From: Williamsia sp. 1135
GTDB lineage: Bacteria; Actinomycetota; Actinomycetes; Mycobacteriales; Mycobacteriaceae
Assembly (NCBI RefSeq): GCF_002095395.1
Contig: NZ_MJEI01000068.1
Coordinates: 1-54,035, forward strand
DNA length: 54,035 bases
Direction of reading: 5' to 3'
The notes below the pieces were generated by a model. The model did no database searches. It was not told the DNA's origin and saw only the letters and a list, made by a program, of their open reading frames with translations. This document shows positions 18,309 to 27,282 of the stretch, in pieces; the stretch's first letter is position 1, and each line of letters begins with the position of its first letter. The position numbers and the translations under genes are program-made.

Positions 18309-21300
18309 ACCGACCCACTCGCGAATACGTCAGCCGGCATGGGGCGGTGCAGATTCCAGGTAATCGAGATCGGCCGCTCACCTTGGTGGCTGACGAGATC
18401 CACCTTGCCCAGGAAGATGAACGGCTCGGCGCCGATGTCACCGTTGGGCCGGTCGCGAACGAACAGCAAGACCTTGCCATCCGCGCCGCTCGTCCCGAGG
18501 AGCCGTCGACCAAGCTTGGAATCAACTGTGGTGTTGTTCGGAGACTCCCAGTGAAACGTCTCGCGCGATATCGGGAAGTCGCGGTACATCGTGGTGGGAC
18601 TGAACTGCCCTTCGTCTTTGTGAAGGTTGACGAACAACGCGCCAGTCGCACCGTCATCCGTCCAGACGACACCGGTTGCTTGTCCGTAGGCCTTGCGCGT
18701 CAACGACGCCCACCCGATGGCAGCCAGGACCTCTTCGCGTCGATAGTGCACGTGGGTAAATAGCGGGAGGTCGTCGGCATCCATCGGTTCCGGGACATGT
18801 CTGATCTGGTCAGTAGTGACGTCGAGGATCTGACCAATCTCCTCGCAGATGGCGGGGTTGGCCTGCAGATGCCGGAGACCGGCGTCGTAGTCATCGAGGT
18901 CGCCGCGGTCAGGCCACAGGAGGAAGAACAGCATGCGGGCGTATGCCTGTTCACGGGGTGACAGCTCGTCGTAGCGCGGGCCGCCCTGTTGGGCGATCTT
19001 TCGGTACACGCCTGCCCGCTCGAGATCATCGACGTGCGTCATGATCCGTATCCGCCGGAGCAGAGCTTCTTCGCCGGGGCCCGTTTCAGGCGTTGCGATG
19101 TGGGCATCGCGGGCCAGTGCAGTCCAGGATTTGCCGGCGGTGCCCCCGTACACGTCGACTAGGTCGTGACCGGACTCTGTGAGGTACTCCTGCAGCGTGC
19201 GCGGCTTGTGCGAGGCGATGCTGGCGACGAGGTCAGCCCGACGGTTCAGGCGGATCGTTTGCTTGATGCTCTCGGTGATGATGTCCTGGGCAACTTTGTC
19301 GAGGACCAAGCGGCTACCGCCGGGGAGAAACGGGAAGTCTTCGCTGATCTCGTTCAGAAGTCGTCCACGGCTGGATCCAGTGAGTGCGCGAAACTTGTTT
19401 TCAAAGCGAAACTCTCGACGTTGTTGCCCAATGAAGTCGAGGACGGTCAGCACTGCTTTGGTCTTCGTGCGCCGAAGTCCGCGGCCCAGCTGCTGAAGGA
19501 AGATCGTCGCACTCTGCGTGGGTCGTAGTAGCAGGATGGTGTCGACGTCAGGGATGTCGAGACCTTCGTTGAAGACGTCCACGCCGAACAGACATTGCAC
19601 CTCGCCGGCCCTCAGATTGGCGAACGCTGCCGCGCGTTCGACGGGACTGGTATCAGCGGACACAGCCACCGATTTCACCCCTTGTTGGGTGAACCGATGA
19701 GCCATGTACTCCGCGTGCGCAATCGACACGCAGAAGCCGAGCGCACGCATCCTGGTGGGATCGCTGACTTTGTCACGCAGAGCTTGCAGGACCAGCCGGG
19801 TGCGGGCGTCGTTGCCGGTGTACAGGTTCGACAAATCGGTGATGCGGTAGTCGCCGCGCGACCAGGTGATCGATCGCAGGTCGGTGTTGTCAGCCACGCC
19901 GTAGTAATGGAACGGACACAGCAGGTCCTGCTCGAGCGCATCCCACAGCCGCAACTCGTAAGCGACGCGGCCGTCGAACCAGGCAAAGACGTCCCGGCCA
20001 TCGGTGCGTTCTGGGGTTGCGGTCAGACCGAGAAGCTCCGCTGGCCGGACATGGTTCAGCAGCCGCTTGTAGGTCGCTGCTTCGGCGTGATGAAACTCGT
20101 CGACGACGACCACATCGAACTGGCCTGGATCGATGCTGTCGAGTGCTGTCGCGTTCAGAGATTGAATGCTCGCGAAGACGTGCTTCCAGTCAGTAGGTCG
20201 GGCGCCACCCACGAAGAGTTCACCGAAGTTGGCGTCTGCGAGTACTTCTCGGTACATCCGAAGCGACTGTTCGAGAATCTCTTTGCGATGCGCCACGAAG
20301 AGCAGCGGAAGCCGTCGGCCCGCTCGATCGCACAAACCTCGGTAGTCCAGTGCTGCGACGACCGTCTTGCCGGTGCCCGTCGCCGCGACGACGAGGTTGC
20401 GGTGACGGTCGTGCACCTGCCGTTCGACGTCGAGAGCTTCGAGAATGCGTTCCTGATGCGGGTACGGCCGCACGTCGAGACCGGAAACCGTGAGCGTCTG
20501 CCGTCCCTGGGTATTGCCGCCGGCCTCTGCGAGCGCGCGGTCGAGTAGGTCGGCATCGGTGGACGGGTCGTAGTCTTTGAACGCTGGATCGTTCCAGTAG
20601 GTATCGAAGGTGGCTTCGAACTTCCTCACCAGGGAGGGAGTGCTGACACCTGATATCCGTACGTTCCACTCCAGCCCGTCGACCATCGCGGACCTCGAGA
20701 GGTTCGAGCTACCGACGTACCCGGTATCAAAGCCGCTACGGCGACGGAACAACCACGCCTTGGCGTGCAAACGGGTGGAGGCAGTCTCGTAACGGATCTT
20801 GACGTGTGCGCCGTACTTGGTGACCAGAGTGTCGAGGGCACGGCGCTCGGTAGCGCCGCGGTACGTCGTCGTCAAGACGCGCGGACGGATGCCGCGTTCG
20901 TGTAGAGCGGCCAGTTGCTGGCCGAGCACCGAGATCCCCGCGAACCGGATGAAGGCGCACAGAAGATCCACCTGGTCGGCACTTGCGAGTTCATGCGCGA
21001 CCTCGCCGGCCATGTTCGACTCACCCTTGGTGTTGGTGAGCAGGGCGACTTCCGAGAGTGGAGTTGCTGGCCGCAGCAGCTTAGGTTCGTCGACGCCGCG
21101 GAGTGCCACCAGGAGTTCGGGTCGAAGCACTTCGTCGTCGATTTCGCCGAGGTAACCCAGAAGCTCGTTGGCTCGTGCAAGCTGGTCCGCCGGCCTGAGT
21201 GCGCTGAGATGTCGAACAAGCGCGTCGGCGAGATGCCGGCTGAGCACCGTCGGGGCATCACCGTCGGCGATGTCGGCAAAATCGGGAACGAGCGGTTGGT

Positions 21301-21370
21301 CCTGCACATCCGCGTCGACTCGTCGCGTATGGAGCAACTCGTAAATACCGCGGGGGAGTGGTTCGTTCAC
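18296..21370 (-). CDS. PLD nuclease-helicase-DUF3427 protein
   Basis: This 1024-aa protein combines a phospholipase-D-type nuclease with an SF2 helicase. The PLD half carries the HxK motif LHAKAWLFRRR (about 201-211), followed by YVGSSNLSRSA (about 218-228). The helicase half has YPHQERIL (303-310), Walker A VAATGTGKTVVAAL (328-341), VVVDEFHHAEA (421-431), GLTATPERTDG (448-458), then FNEGLDIPDVD and QQLGRGLRRTKTKAVL (motif VI). The last 300 residues match the DUF3427 region that accompanies this domain pair, including QEYLTESGHDL and HVHYRREEVLAAIGW. Such proteins are recurrent in defence islands; the mechanism is not established. The start is GTG at 21370, 119 bp from the divergent ATPase gene. 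It converges on the GmrSD gene. Confidence 0.9.
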   Translation of the reverse strand: MNEPLPRGIYELLHTRRVDADVQDQPLVPDFADIADGDAPTVLSRHLADALVRHLSALRPADQLARANELLGYLGEIDDEVLRPELLVALRGVDEPKLLRPATPLSEVALLTNTKGESNMAGEVAHELASADQVDLLCAFIRFAGISVLGQQLAALHERGIRPRVLTTTYRGATERRALDTLVTKYGAHVKIRYETASTRLHAKAWLFRRRSGFDTGYVGSSNLSRSAMVDGLEWNVRISGVSTPSLVRKFEATFDTYWNDPAFKDYDPSTDADLLDRALAEAGGNTQGRQTLTVSGLDVRPYPHQERILEALDVERQVHDRHRNLVVAATGTGKTVVAALDYRGLCDRAGRRLPLLFVAHRKEILEQSLRMYREVLADANFGELFVGGARPTDWKHVFASIQSLNATALDSIDPGQFDVVVVDEFHHAEAATYKRLLNHVRPAELLGLTATPERTDGRDVFAWFDGRVAYELRLWDALEQDLLCPFHYYGVADNTDLRSITWSRGDYRITDLSNLYTGNDARTRLVLQALRDKVSDPTRMRALGFCVSIAHAEYMAHRFTQQGVKSVAVSADTSPVERAAAFANLRAGEVQCLFGVDVFNEGLDIPDVDTILLLRPTQSATIFLQQLGRGLRRTKTKAVLTVLDFIGQQRREFRFENKFRALTGSSRGRLLNEISEDFPFLPGGSRLVLDKVAQDIITESIKQTIRLNRRADLVASIASHKPRTLQEYLTESGHDLVDVYGGTAGKSWTALARDAHIATPETGPGEEALLRRIRIMTHVDDLERAGVYRKIAQQGGPRYDELSPREQAYARMLFFLLWPDRGDLDDYDAGLRHLQANPAICEEIGQILDVTTDQIRHVPEPMDADDLPLFTHVHYRREEVLAAIGWASLTRKAYGQATGVVWTDDGATGALFVNLHKDEGQFSPTTMYRDFPISRETFHWESPNNTTVDSKLGRRLLGTSGADGKVLLFVRDRPNGDIGAEPFIFLGKVDLVSHQGERPISITWNLHRPMPADVFASGSVVAS

Positions 21371-21489
21371 CCTTGGAGTAGATCACGCGGTGCCGACGCG
21401 GTGGGACGTTCCACCCGCGAAACTGTAACGACTGATTCTGTCGGATCGATCTGCGAGAGTGGCAGTTCGGATAACGCAAAGGAGCGTCG
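21371..21489. promoter_or_regulatory. Divergent promoter region with near-palindrome
   Basis: This 119-bp spacer between two divergent genes contains GGTGG (21400-21404) and CCACC (21411-21415) around GACGTT, giving 14 symmetrical positions of 16. It is a candidate operator for coordinate control of the PLD-helicase and the ATPase pair. AAAGGAG at 21478-21484 is the ribosome binding site for the ATG at 21490. Confidence 0.4.
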
Positions 21490-23940
21490 ATGACCGAGAG
21501 CGGCCCAACGGTTGAGCAGTCTCTGACCGAGGTGGTCTGGGATCTGCTCGATGCGGATTCCGGACTCGACGAGCAATCGAAGTATGCGGTGATCGCGGCC
21601 CTCGAGAGCGGCGGAGCACTGCGAGAGCAAATTGACGGTACTGCCGCTCCGGTGGAACGCCCGTCGGCTAGCGATGCTGAGGTAGTCGAGCCGCTGGGCG
21701 CCTATCTGAAGTCGATCACCGTCGCCGGCTTTCGGGGGATCGGTCCGCGGGCAACTCTGGAGGTGTCGCCCTATCCGGGAATCACTGTGATCAGCGGCCG
21801 GAACGGTTCCGGGAAGTCGAGCTTTGCGGAAGGTCTCGAGTTCGCTCTCACTGGCGAGAGCTATCGGTGGCGCAACAAGCGAGCGAAGATGTGGGCCGAC
21901 AGCTGGCGAAATCTGCATCAGGGCAACCCCTGTGAGGTCCGAGTCGAGTTTGCCGTCCCGGGAGCGAAGGTCACCACTGCCGGCGTTGACTGGGCCGACG
22001 GTGCTGACCTGGCGGGCAGCGAGACCTGGACTCAAGTTGCGGGCGCGAAACGGCAGCCAGGCACAAGCAGTCTGGGTTGGTCGAATGCACTCGACATCTA
22101 CCGACCGCTGCTGACCTACGACGAGATCGGGGGCTTACTCGATCAGGAGCCGTCGAAGCTTTACGACGCGCTCGCAACACTGCTGGGGCTCGAGGAGATC
22201 CAGGACGCCGAGAAGCGCCTTGCGGATCTGTTGAGCGAACGCAAACAGCCCCGAGCGGTTGCGACCAATGCTCTGCGAGACCTCAAAGTCACTCTGCAGG
22301 GTGCCGGCGACGCACGTGCTGTGGACGCCGCAAAGCTGTTGAAGAAGCGGCAGCCAGATCTCGACGCGGTGACCGCTCTGGTGAGTGGCGCCGATTCCCC
22401 GCAGACGATTCTAGTGGCGAAGCTACGCGCGATCGCGGAGATCTCAGTGCCAGATCTCGACGATGTCGTTTCAGCGACAACAACACTGCGGCAGCGAGAA
22501 TCGAAGGCGCTCGAGCTGGCTGATCAAGCCCTCGACGCGGCCGAGCATAGGTCGACGTTGCTTCGGCAGGCGTTGTCGTATCGCGACATCGTCGACGACG
22601 AGCAGTGCCCGGTGTGCGGCGTGGGCGTGCTCGACGACGGGTGGAAGCAACACACACGAGATTTCCTAGCCTCCGAAGACCAGCGGCTGAGCGACTACCG
22701 CACCGCGCAGGCCGAGCTGAAACAGGCGCGCGCCGCCGCCGAAGCGCTGCTTTCTGGGTTGGCCGGTGTCGCGCCGATCGACGGGGTGCAGCTGCCATCA
22801 CTCGGGGCTTACTCGGCAGCGGTCGCCGATGCCCGTGCTCGGCCTAGCGATGTCGCTCTTGCTGACCACGCCGACCAGGTAATGCCGATGGTTGCCGAAG
22901 CTTCGGCTGAGCTACAGGCCGAGGCAACCGCCGCCGCAGAGGCTCTCGAGGATGCGTGGGCTCCCATCGCAGCGAAGATCAACGGTTGGCTCAGCCTCGA
23001 GCACACCGCCCGCAGCAGCGACGACGTCGTTGCACGTCTGGACGCGGCCAAGAAGTGGGTGACCGCTAACGCCAACGTGCTTCGCAATCAGCGCATGCAA
23101 CCGATCGCCGACCGAGCGCGCGAGATCTGGTCACAGCTACGCCAAGAGAGCAACGTCGATATCAGCTCGATCACCCTGCAGGGCGCGCGAACCCATCGGA
23201 AAGCCGTGCTCGAAGGAAGCGTGGACGGTCAGCCCGCAGCGGCGTTGACGGTCATGAGCCAGGGAGAGCTGCATGCCCTGGCCCTTGCGTTGTTCATCCC
23301 GCGGGCGACCGCGCAAGCGAGCCCGTTCCGGTTCATCGTTCTCGACGATCCCATTCAGGCCATGGACCCAGCCAAGATCGATGGATTCATCAGTGTGCTG
23401 CGCACACTCGCCGAGAACCGCCAGGTCATCGTCTTTTCGCACGACGACCGTCTGGCAGCGTCGATTCGCCAGCTCGGCGTTCCTGCCCAGCTCCTGGAGG
23501 TGACCCGCGAGACCGGATCATCGATCACGGTCAAGACTGCAGAGAACCCGGCCAAGCGATACGCCAACGACGCCTTCGCGTTGGTCGCTGATGAACACGT
23601 GGGCGACGACATCAAGCGGCGCGCCGCTCCCGGACTGTTTCGATTGGCACTGGAATCAGCTGCGCAGCAGGTTTTCTACGCGAAACGTGCAGCAGCGGGC
23701 CAGCCGCACGACGAGTCCGAGGTGGAGTGGGAACTCCACAAGAAGACGAATCAGCGCGTGGCGCTGGCAGTCCACGGAGACGCGAAGGCTGACATAGCGG
23801 CGTGGCGGTCGTATCGCAAACACCGATTCCCGGCTCTCTCAATTAGCAACAGGGGCTCCCACGGTGACATCGCGAGTCTGTCGAAAGACGACGTCGGGGA
23901 CCTGCACAAGACAGTCAACGACATTCTGGCGGAGCTGTGA
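21490..23940 (+). CDS. SMC/RecF-like AAA ATPase with zinc-hook CxxC
   Basis: This 816-aa ABC-type ATPase is of the RecF/SbcC/Rad50 class. After a 70-residue lead come YLKSITVAGFRGI and Walker A SGRNGSGKSSF (about 100-110). Long helical, coiled-coil-prone segments flank a central CPVCGVGVLDDGW (about 373-385), a CxxC hook. The signature-like MSQGELHALALALF (about 585-598), Walker B FIVLDDPIQAMDP (about 615) and H-loop VIVFSHDDRLA (about 646) complete the head. A 150-residue tail follows that ordinary SbcC proteins lack (residues EVEWELHKKTNQR to SNRGSHGDI). The start has a good AAAGGAG. The stop overlaps the next gene (GTGA), so the two products are likely partners. Role in DNA-end sensing or defence is inference from family and context. 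Confidence 0.85.
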   Translation: MTESGPTVEQSLTEVVWDLLDADSGLDEQSKYAVIAALESGGALREQIDGTAAPVERPSASDAEVVEPLGAYLKSITVAGFRGIGPRATLEVSPYPGITVISGRNGSGKSSFAEGLEFALTGESYRWRNKRAKMWADSWRNLHQGNPCEVRVEFAVPGAKVTTAGVDWADGADLAGSETWTQVAGAKRQPGTSSLGWSNALDIYRPLLTYDEIGGLLDQEPSKLYDALATLLGLEEIQDAEKRLADLLSERKQPRAVATNALRDLKVTLQGAGDARAVDAAKLLKKRQPDLDAVTALVSGADSPQTILVAKLRAIAEISVPDLDDVVSATTTLRQRESKALELADQALDAAEHRSTLLRQALSYRDIVDDEQCPVCGVGVLDDGWKQHTRDFLASEDQRLSDYRTAQAELKQARAAAEALLSGLAGVAPIDGVQLPSLGAYSAAVADARARPSDVALADHADQVMPMVAEASAELQAEATAAAEALEDAWAPIAAKINGWLSLEHTARSSDDVVARLDAAKKWVTANANVLRNQRMQPIADRAREIWSQLRQESNVDISSITLQGARTHRKAVLEGSVDGQPAAALTVMSQGELHALALALFIPRATAQASPFRFIVLDDPIQAMDPAKIDGFISVLRTLAENRQVIVFSHDDRLAASIRQLGVPAQLLEVTRETGSSITVKTAENPAKRYANDAFALVADEHVGDDIKRRAAPGLFRLALESAAQQVFYAKRAAAGQPHDESEVEWELHKKTNQRVALAVHGDAKADIAAWRSYRKHRFPALSISNRGSHGDIASLSKDDVGDLHKTVNDILAEL

Positions 23941-24320
23941 CGGGGTCTTCGGTTGCGCAGTTGTTGCGAGAGTCGGAACGGATCCTGAACGGCGCTACCG
24001 GGCCAGGTTCCGGCAACTCAGCGCGACTAGCCGCCTTTGTCGCCCGTCAGGCGGTGGAGGCACTCGTCGATGAGCGGCTGAAAGTCGTTGGTGCCGAGTG
24101 TGCGGGCGCGTCGATGAGGACGCGGCTTGCCATACTGCGGTCGCTCGACGGGGCAGAGCGGACAGCGCGGGCTGAGTTTGCGTGGAATCAGCTCAGCGCT
24201 TGTTGTCACCATCACGCGTATGAGTTAGCGCCCACGGTGGGAGAGGTACGCGTGCTGTGTGAGCGTGTGGTGGAGCTGGCAACACCAGCGGGATCTTCGC
24301 AGCCGGGTGCGAAGGTGTGA
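23937..24320 (+). CDS. Small helical protein coupled to the SMC-like ATPase
   Basis: This 127-aa acidic-to-neutral protein is predicted to be almost entirely helical. I do not recognise the family firmly. The arrangement RQAVEALVDERLK, then SMRTRLAILRSL and NQLSACCHHHAYELAP, is HEPN-like in feel, but the RNase motif Rx4-6H is not clear, so HEPN is only a possibility. The GTG start overlaps the ATPase stop by 4 bp, the strongest evidence that it is real and functionally tied to that ATPase, for instance as a regulatory or effector subunit. The next gene on this strand is about 250 bp away. Confidence 0.6.
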   Translation: MTGSSVAQLLRESERILNGATGPGSGNSARLAAFVARQAVEALVDERLKVVGAECAGASMRTRLAILRSLDGAERTARAEFAWNQLSACCHHHAYELAPTVGEVRVLCERVVELATPAGSSQPGAKV

Positions 24321-24573
24321 ATCAATCCAGGGAGCGACGACACAGTGATGCAGGTGCTGGGAGTCGATGTGGTCGTGGGCTCGTGCGGAGAAATCGTTTT
24401 GGCGGGTATTCATAGCGCGGCCCCGGTTTATTGCGACGCCGTCTGAGCCCTGCGGATTACTCACTACGCGTCAGTCATTCACGCCCTCAGGATGAATCAT
24501 TGCCACGAGCACCATGCGGCCGAATTGTCAGGGGCGAATGATAATTTCTACCCACCGACGAAAGGTGGTGCCG
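24321..24573. other. Intergenic, no gene seen
   Basis: About 250 bases lie between the ATPase partner and the small membrane protein. A minus-strand reading frame of 79 codons (24225-24464) overlaps the upstream gene and lacks recognisable features. GAAAGG at 24560-24565 may be the ribosome binding site for the next gene. Confidence 0.4.
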
Positions 24574-25035
24574 TTGAGCGACGTACAGCAGTCGCCCCGG
24601 GGATGTTCCTTGGCGATCATGATCCTCATCATCGCAGGACTTGCTCTGTATCTTGGAGAAGCACTGCTAAGGGCAATGTTTGGGCAGTACGGCGCCGGAT
24701 CCGCTATCGCTTCATGGTGTGGAATCGCTGTCTTCTTGGGTGTGTTGTGGTCCGCGGCTCATATTCGGCGTATCGAAAATGGCGGTTCGCCGGGCGGCCG
24801 TGTCGGCGGTCTAGAACATAGGCTCCGCGACGCTACCGTGGAGGAGATCCGAGCGGAACTGGAAGTCGAACGTTCGGGTCAGAGAGCCGCGCGACTGGAG
24901 ATCAAGGAATTGGCCAAGCGCGGGGACTCCCTGACGTCCGAGGAAGCGGCTGAGCTTCGCGCTCTGACCCTGCAGCGACAAGTACACGTCCGCAACATCA
25001 ACCAGTTGCGTTCCGAGCTCCGTCGGCGAACGTAG
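24574..25035 (+). CDS. Small membrane protein with coiled-coil tail
   Basis: This protein of about 153 aa has two membrane segments (LAIMILIIAGLALYLGEALL and AIASWCGIAVFLGVLW) followed by a charged, heptad-like helix of about 80 residues ending in LRSELRRRT. No family is recognised. I favour a TTG start at 24574 because GAAAGG lies 8 bases upstream and it gives a short N-terminus before the first membrane helix. In-frame ATG codons at 24514 and 24538 are alternatives. It lies between the ATPase pair and the SIR2 gene. Small membrane proteins are frequent effectors in defence islands, but nothing here proves that role. Confidence 0.55.
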   Translation: MSDVQQSPRGCSLAIMILIIAGLALYLGEALLRAMFGQYGAGSAIASWCGIAVFLGVLWSAAHIRRIENGGSPGGRVGGLEHRLRDATVEEIRAELEVERSGQRAARLEIKELAKRGDSLTSEEAAELRALTLQRQVHVRNINQLRSELRRRT

Positions 25036-25111
25036 CACTTAGTGGATGCGGCGTCGTCCTCGTCAGCACGGGGGCACCCGGTCTGAACGGCGAGCACGCT
25101 AGATTCGTCCA

Positions 25112-26590
25112 GTGACTGCGAGTACTGGCCATCTGTTCGTTGTTCTAGGACGCCTCGAAGCTATCGCTCACGATGTGGCGATCATTCCGACCGACGCTGC
25201 CTTCCATTTGACCTCTGCCTGGGAAGGGATCGTCGGTAAGTCGGCGGAGGCCGCGCGGCCCAAGGAGTGGCCGGGCCGTGGGTTCGAACCGAGTGTCAAC
25301 GACGGCAAGGTCTGGTTCATCGATGTCGGCGACATCGCGCGCGGTGAACAAGGGCTGTTGACCACACGCGTGGCGGCGGCATTGTTCGCCATTGCAGACT
25401 CCGACCCGGCGATTGGCAAAGGACGCAAACGACTCCGCGTCGCCATCCCGGTTCTTGCGACCAGCGGTGGGGGAATGGATTCCAGCAAAGGCGACGTCCT
25501 GGCGCAACTCATTAAGACGCTGACCGTGAGTGCGGCCGAGCTCAGCATCGACGTCGTGCTGGTGACACCTGATCGCGCGATTTTCAGTGCAGCCCAACAC
25601 CACCGACGAGAGCAGTACCGCTGGCCTTTGAATGATGCCGAGGTGCAGGACGTGGTCAAGCTAGGCAGGCTGGCGCAGCAGGGGCACCTCGCGTTGTTCT
25701 TGGGCGCCGGTGTAAGCATCGGGGCGGGTCTGCCCGGGTGGGGTGAGTTGCTCAATGAGCTCGCAGAGCGTTCGACGGTCGAGGTTCCGGACTTGGCGAA
25801 CTTCCCCGCGCTCGATCAGGCGCAATTGCTGGAGAAGCTGATGCCTGATCTTGGAGCGAGGGTCGCAGACATCGTTTTGAAAGTCACAACGCCGTCGTTG
25901 GCCCACGCGCTGTTGGCCGGGCTGGGATGCACGGAGGTCGTCACCACTAACTACGACCAGCTCTACGAAGAGGCGGTGCAAGCGGCAGGGAACGGACCTA
26001 TCAGCGTACTACCACGGGAAACGACTGCGCCGGAACGCTCTTGGATTCTGAAGATGCACGGAGACGTCAAACGGCCCGAGTCGATAGTGCTTACTCGCCG
26101 ACGGTTCGTGACCTTCGACGCGACCGCCAAGCCGGCCGGTTCACTCCTCCAATCGATGCTCCTCACGAAGCATCTGCTGGTTGTCGGCGCATCGCTGACC
26201 GACGACAATGTCTCGCGCTTGACGTTAGAGGTCGACGAGTTCCGCAAGGCCAACAAACTGACGGGCGAGTTCGGCACATTCTTGGACGTCTCCGACGACC
26301 CGACCCGCAAACTGCTGTGGAGTGACCAGTTGGATTGGATCAGTTGCCAGGGATCGGACACCGCCGACCGTGTCCGGCAGATGGAGATTTTCTTGGACGC
26401 GGTGGCCGCGCACGCGTCCACGGACGCTTCATGGCTTCTCGACGAGCGGTTCGACGGACTGCTCGAACAGGATGCTCAAGCGGTCGCCGCTGCCGCGCGC
26501 ACGTTGTTGACCGCTGCTGAGAACGTTACGGATGCGACGATGAAGCCGCTCGTGGACGCGCTCAGGGACCTCGGCGTAGGCGGTCGCTAG
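25112..26590 (+). CDS. SIR2-domain protein with macro-like N-terminal domain
   Basis: The 492-aa protein has a C-terminal SIR2-type NAD-binding domain: LFLGAGVSIGAGLPGW (195-210), VVTTNYDQLYEEA (276-288) and ILKMHGDVKRPESIVL (312-327), with the Asn of TTNYD and the His of MHGD as the expected catalytic pair, then LLVVGASLTDDNV (355-367). SIR2 proteins of this sort in bacterial islands are usually NADases that kill infected cells. Residues 1-165 look like a macro-type fold (DVAIIPTDAAFHL near 21-33, IPVLATSGGGMDSSKGDV near 112-129, then IDVVLVTP), which would bind ADP-ribose or a related nucleotide; this part is an inference. It starts with GTG 77 bp after the membrane protein and seems monocistronic. 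Confidence 0.85.
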   Translation: MTASTGHLFVVLGRLEAIAHDVAIIPTDAAFHLTSAWEGIVGKSAEAARPKEWPGRGFEPSVNDGKVWFIDVGDIARGEQGLLTTRVAAALFAIADSDPAIGKGRKRLRVAIPVLATSGGGMDSSKGDVLAQLIKTLTVSAAELSIDVVLVTPDRAIFSAAQHHRREQYRWPLNDAEVQDVVKLGRLAQQGHLALFLGAGVSIGAGLPGWGELLNELAERSTVEVPDLANFPALDQAQLLEKLMPDLGARVADIVLKVTTPSLAHALLAGLGCTEVVTTNYDQLYEEAVQAAGNGPISVLPRETTAPERSWILKMHGDVKRPESIVLTRRRFVTFDATAKPAGSLLQSMLLTKHLLVVGASLTDDNVSRLTLEVDEFRKANKLTGEFGTFLDVSDDPTRKLLWSDQLDWISCQGSDTADRVRQMEIFLDAVAAHASTDASWLLDERFDGLLEQDAQAVAAAARTLLTAAENVTDATMKPLVDALRDLGVGGR

Positions 26591-26623
26591 CTTCGAAGAT
26601 GAACGCCGTCTTGTTATGCAGCG

Positions 26624-27240
26624 CTATTCGTGGAGCAGCTTTGATGCCTGCGCGACAGCCGATTCAAATCTTTCCCGTCCGCCAGCGGAATTAAGCCCAC
26701 GATCTGAGCAGTGGGGGATCTTCCCGGGAAGAACGAGAATGTCGCGGTCGATCGTGGTGCGGTCCCATCCGTCCCGTGCAGCGACCCCAAGCAGCAAGAC
26801 GAACTCGACACGAGGACACAGATCCACGAACTGCTCAGCCCACTGCGCGGCTTGAGAGCGCTCCGCGGGCGTCGATCCGCCATTCTTAGCGCCAGCGACA
26901 GGGAAGGGGACCACGTTCCAGTGAACTACGTCAGACCACGACACGTTGTGCCGCGCGTATGCCTCGCGGCAGTTGCGGGCGGTTCGATCGTTGTTATCGA
27001 GGCTCAGTAGACCGGAGCCGGTTCCGGACTCTGCTTTCGTGATGGATTGTCGAGGAGAACCAGTAACCGCGCGTTCACTCCGCCCTGGTCGGGGTCGACG
27101 TAGGGGACGTGACCTCGTGGAAGCCCCTGCGAGTCGGCAATGTTGTCGGCAAGACGGTTCAGCGGTGCGACGTGTGCGTCGCGAATACGCGACATCTTGT
27201 CAGCGACGACCGCGGGTTCGGCATTGCGACCGTTGGCCAT
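26624..27240 (-). pseudogene. Uracil-DNA-glycosylase-like gene with a -1 frameshift
   Basis: Two minus-strand frames join into one protein of about 205 aa. The first begins at the ATG at 27240, behind AGGAGCGAGG, and reads to LLVLLDNPSRK before hitting a stop at 27004-27006. The other frame continues exactly there as KAESGTGSGLLSLDNND, then SWSDVVHWNVVPFPVAG and FVLLLGVAARDGW. These are glycosylase-superfamily blocks: DNP, the aromatic/Asn block and the WNVVPF strand. Restoring one T to the TTT at 27035-27037 (four expected) repairs the gene. It may be a genuine null allele or an assembly indel. The family removes damaged or modified bases; the target here is unknown. Confidence 0.75.
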
Positions 27241-27282
27241 CCTCGCTCCTATGCACTGGGGTTGGTTCGGTGTGAACGACTT

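Noticed and set aside
27020-27045. Programmed -1 frameshifting in the glycosylase-like gene
   Set aside because: The site has no slippery heptamer of the usual X-XXY-YYZ type and no clear downstream structure, so an indel is simpler.
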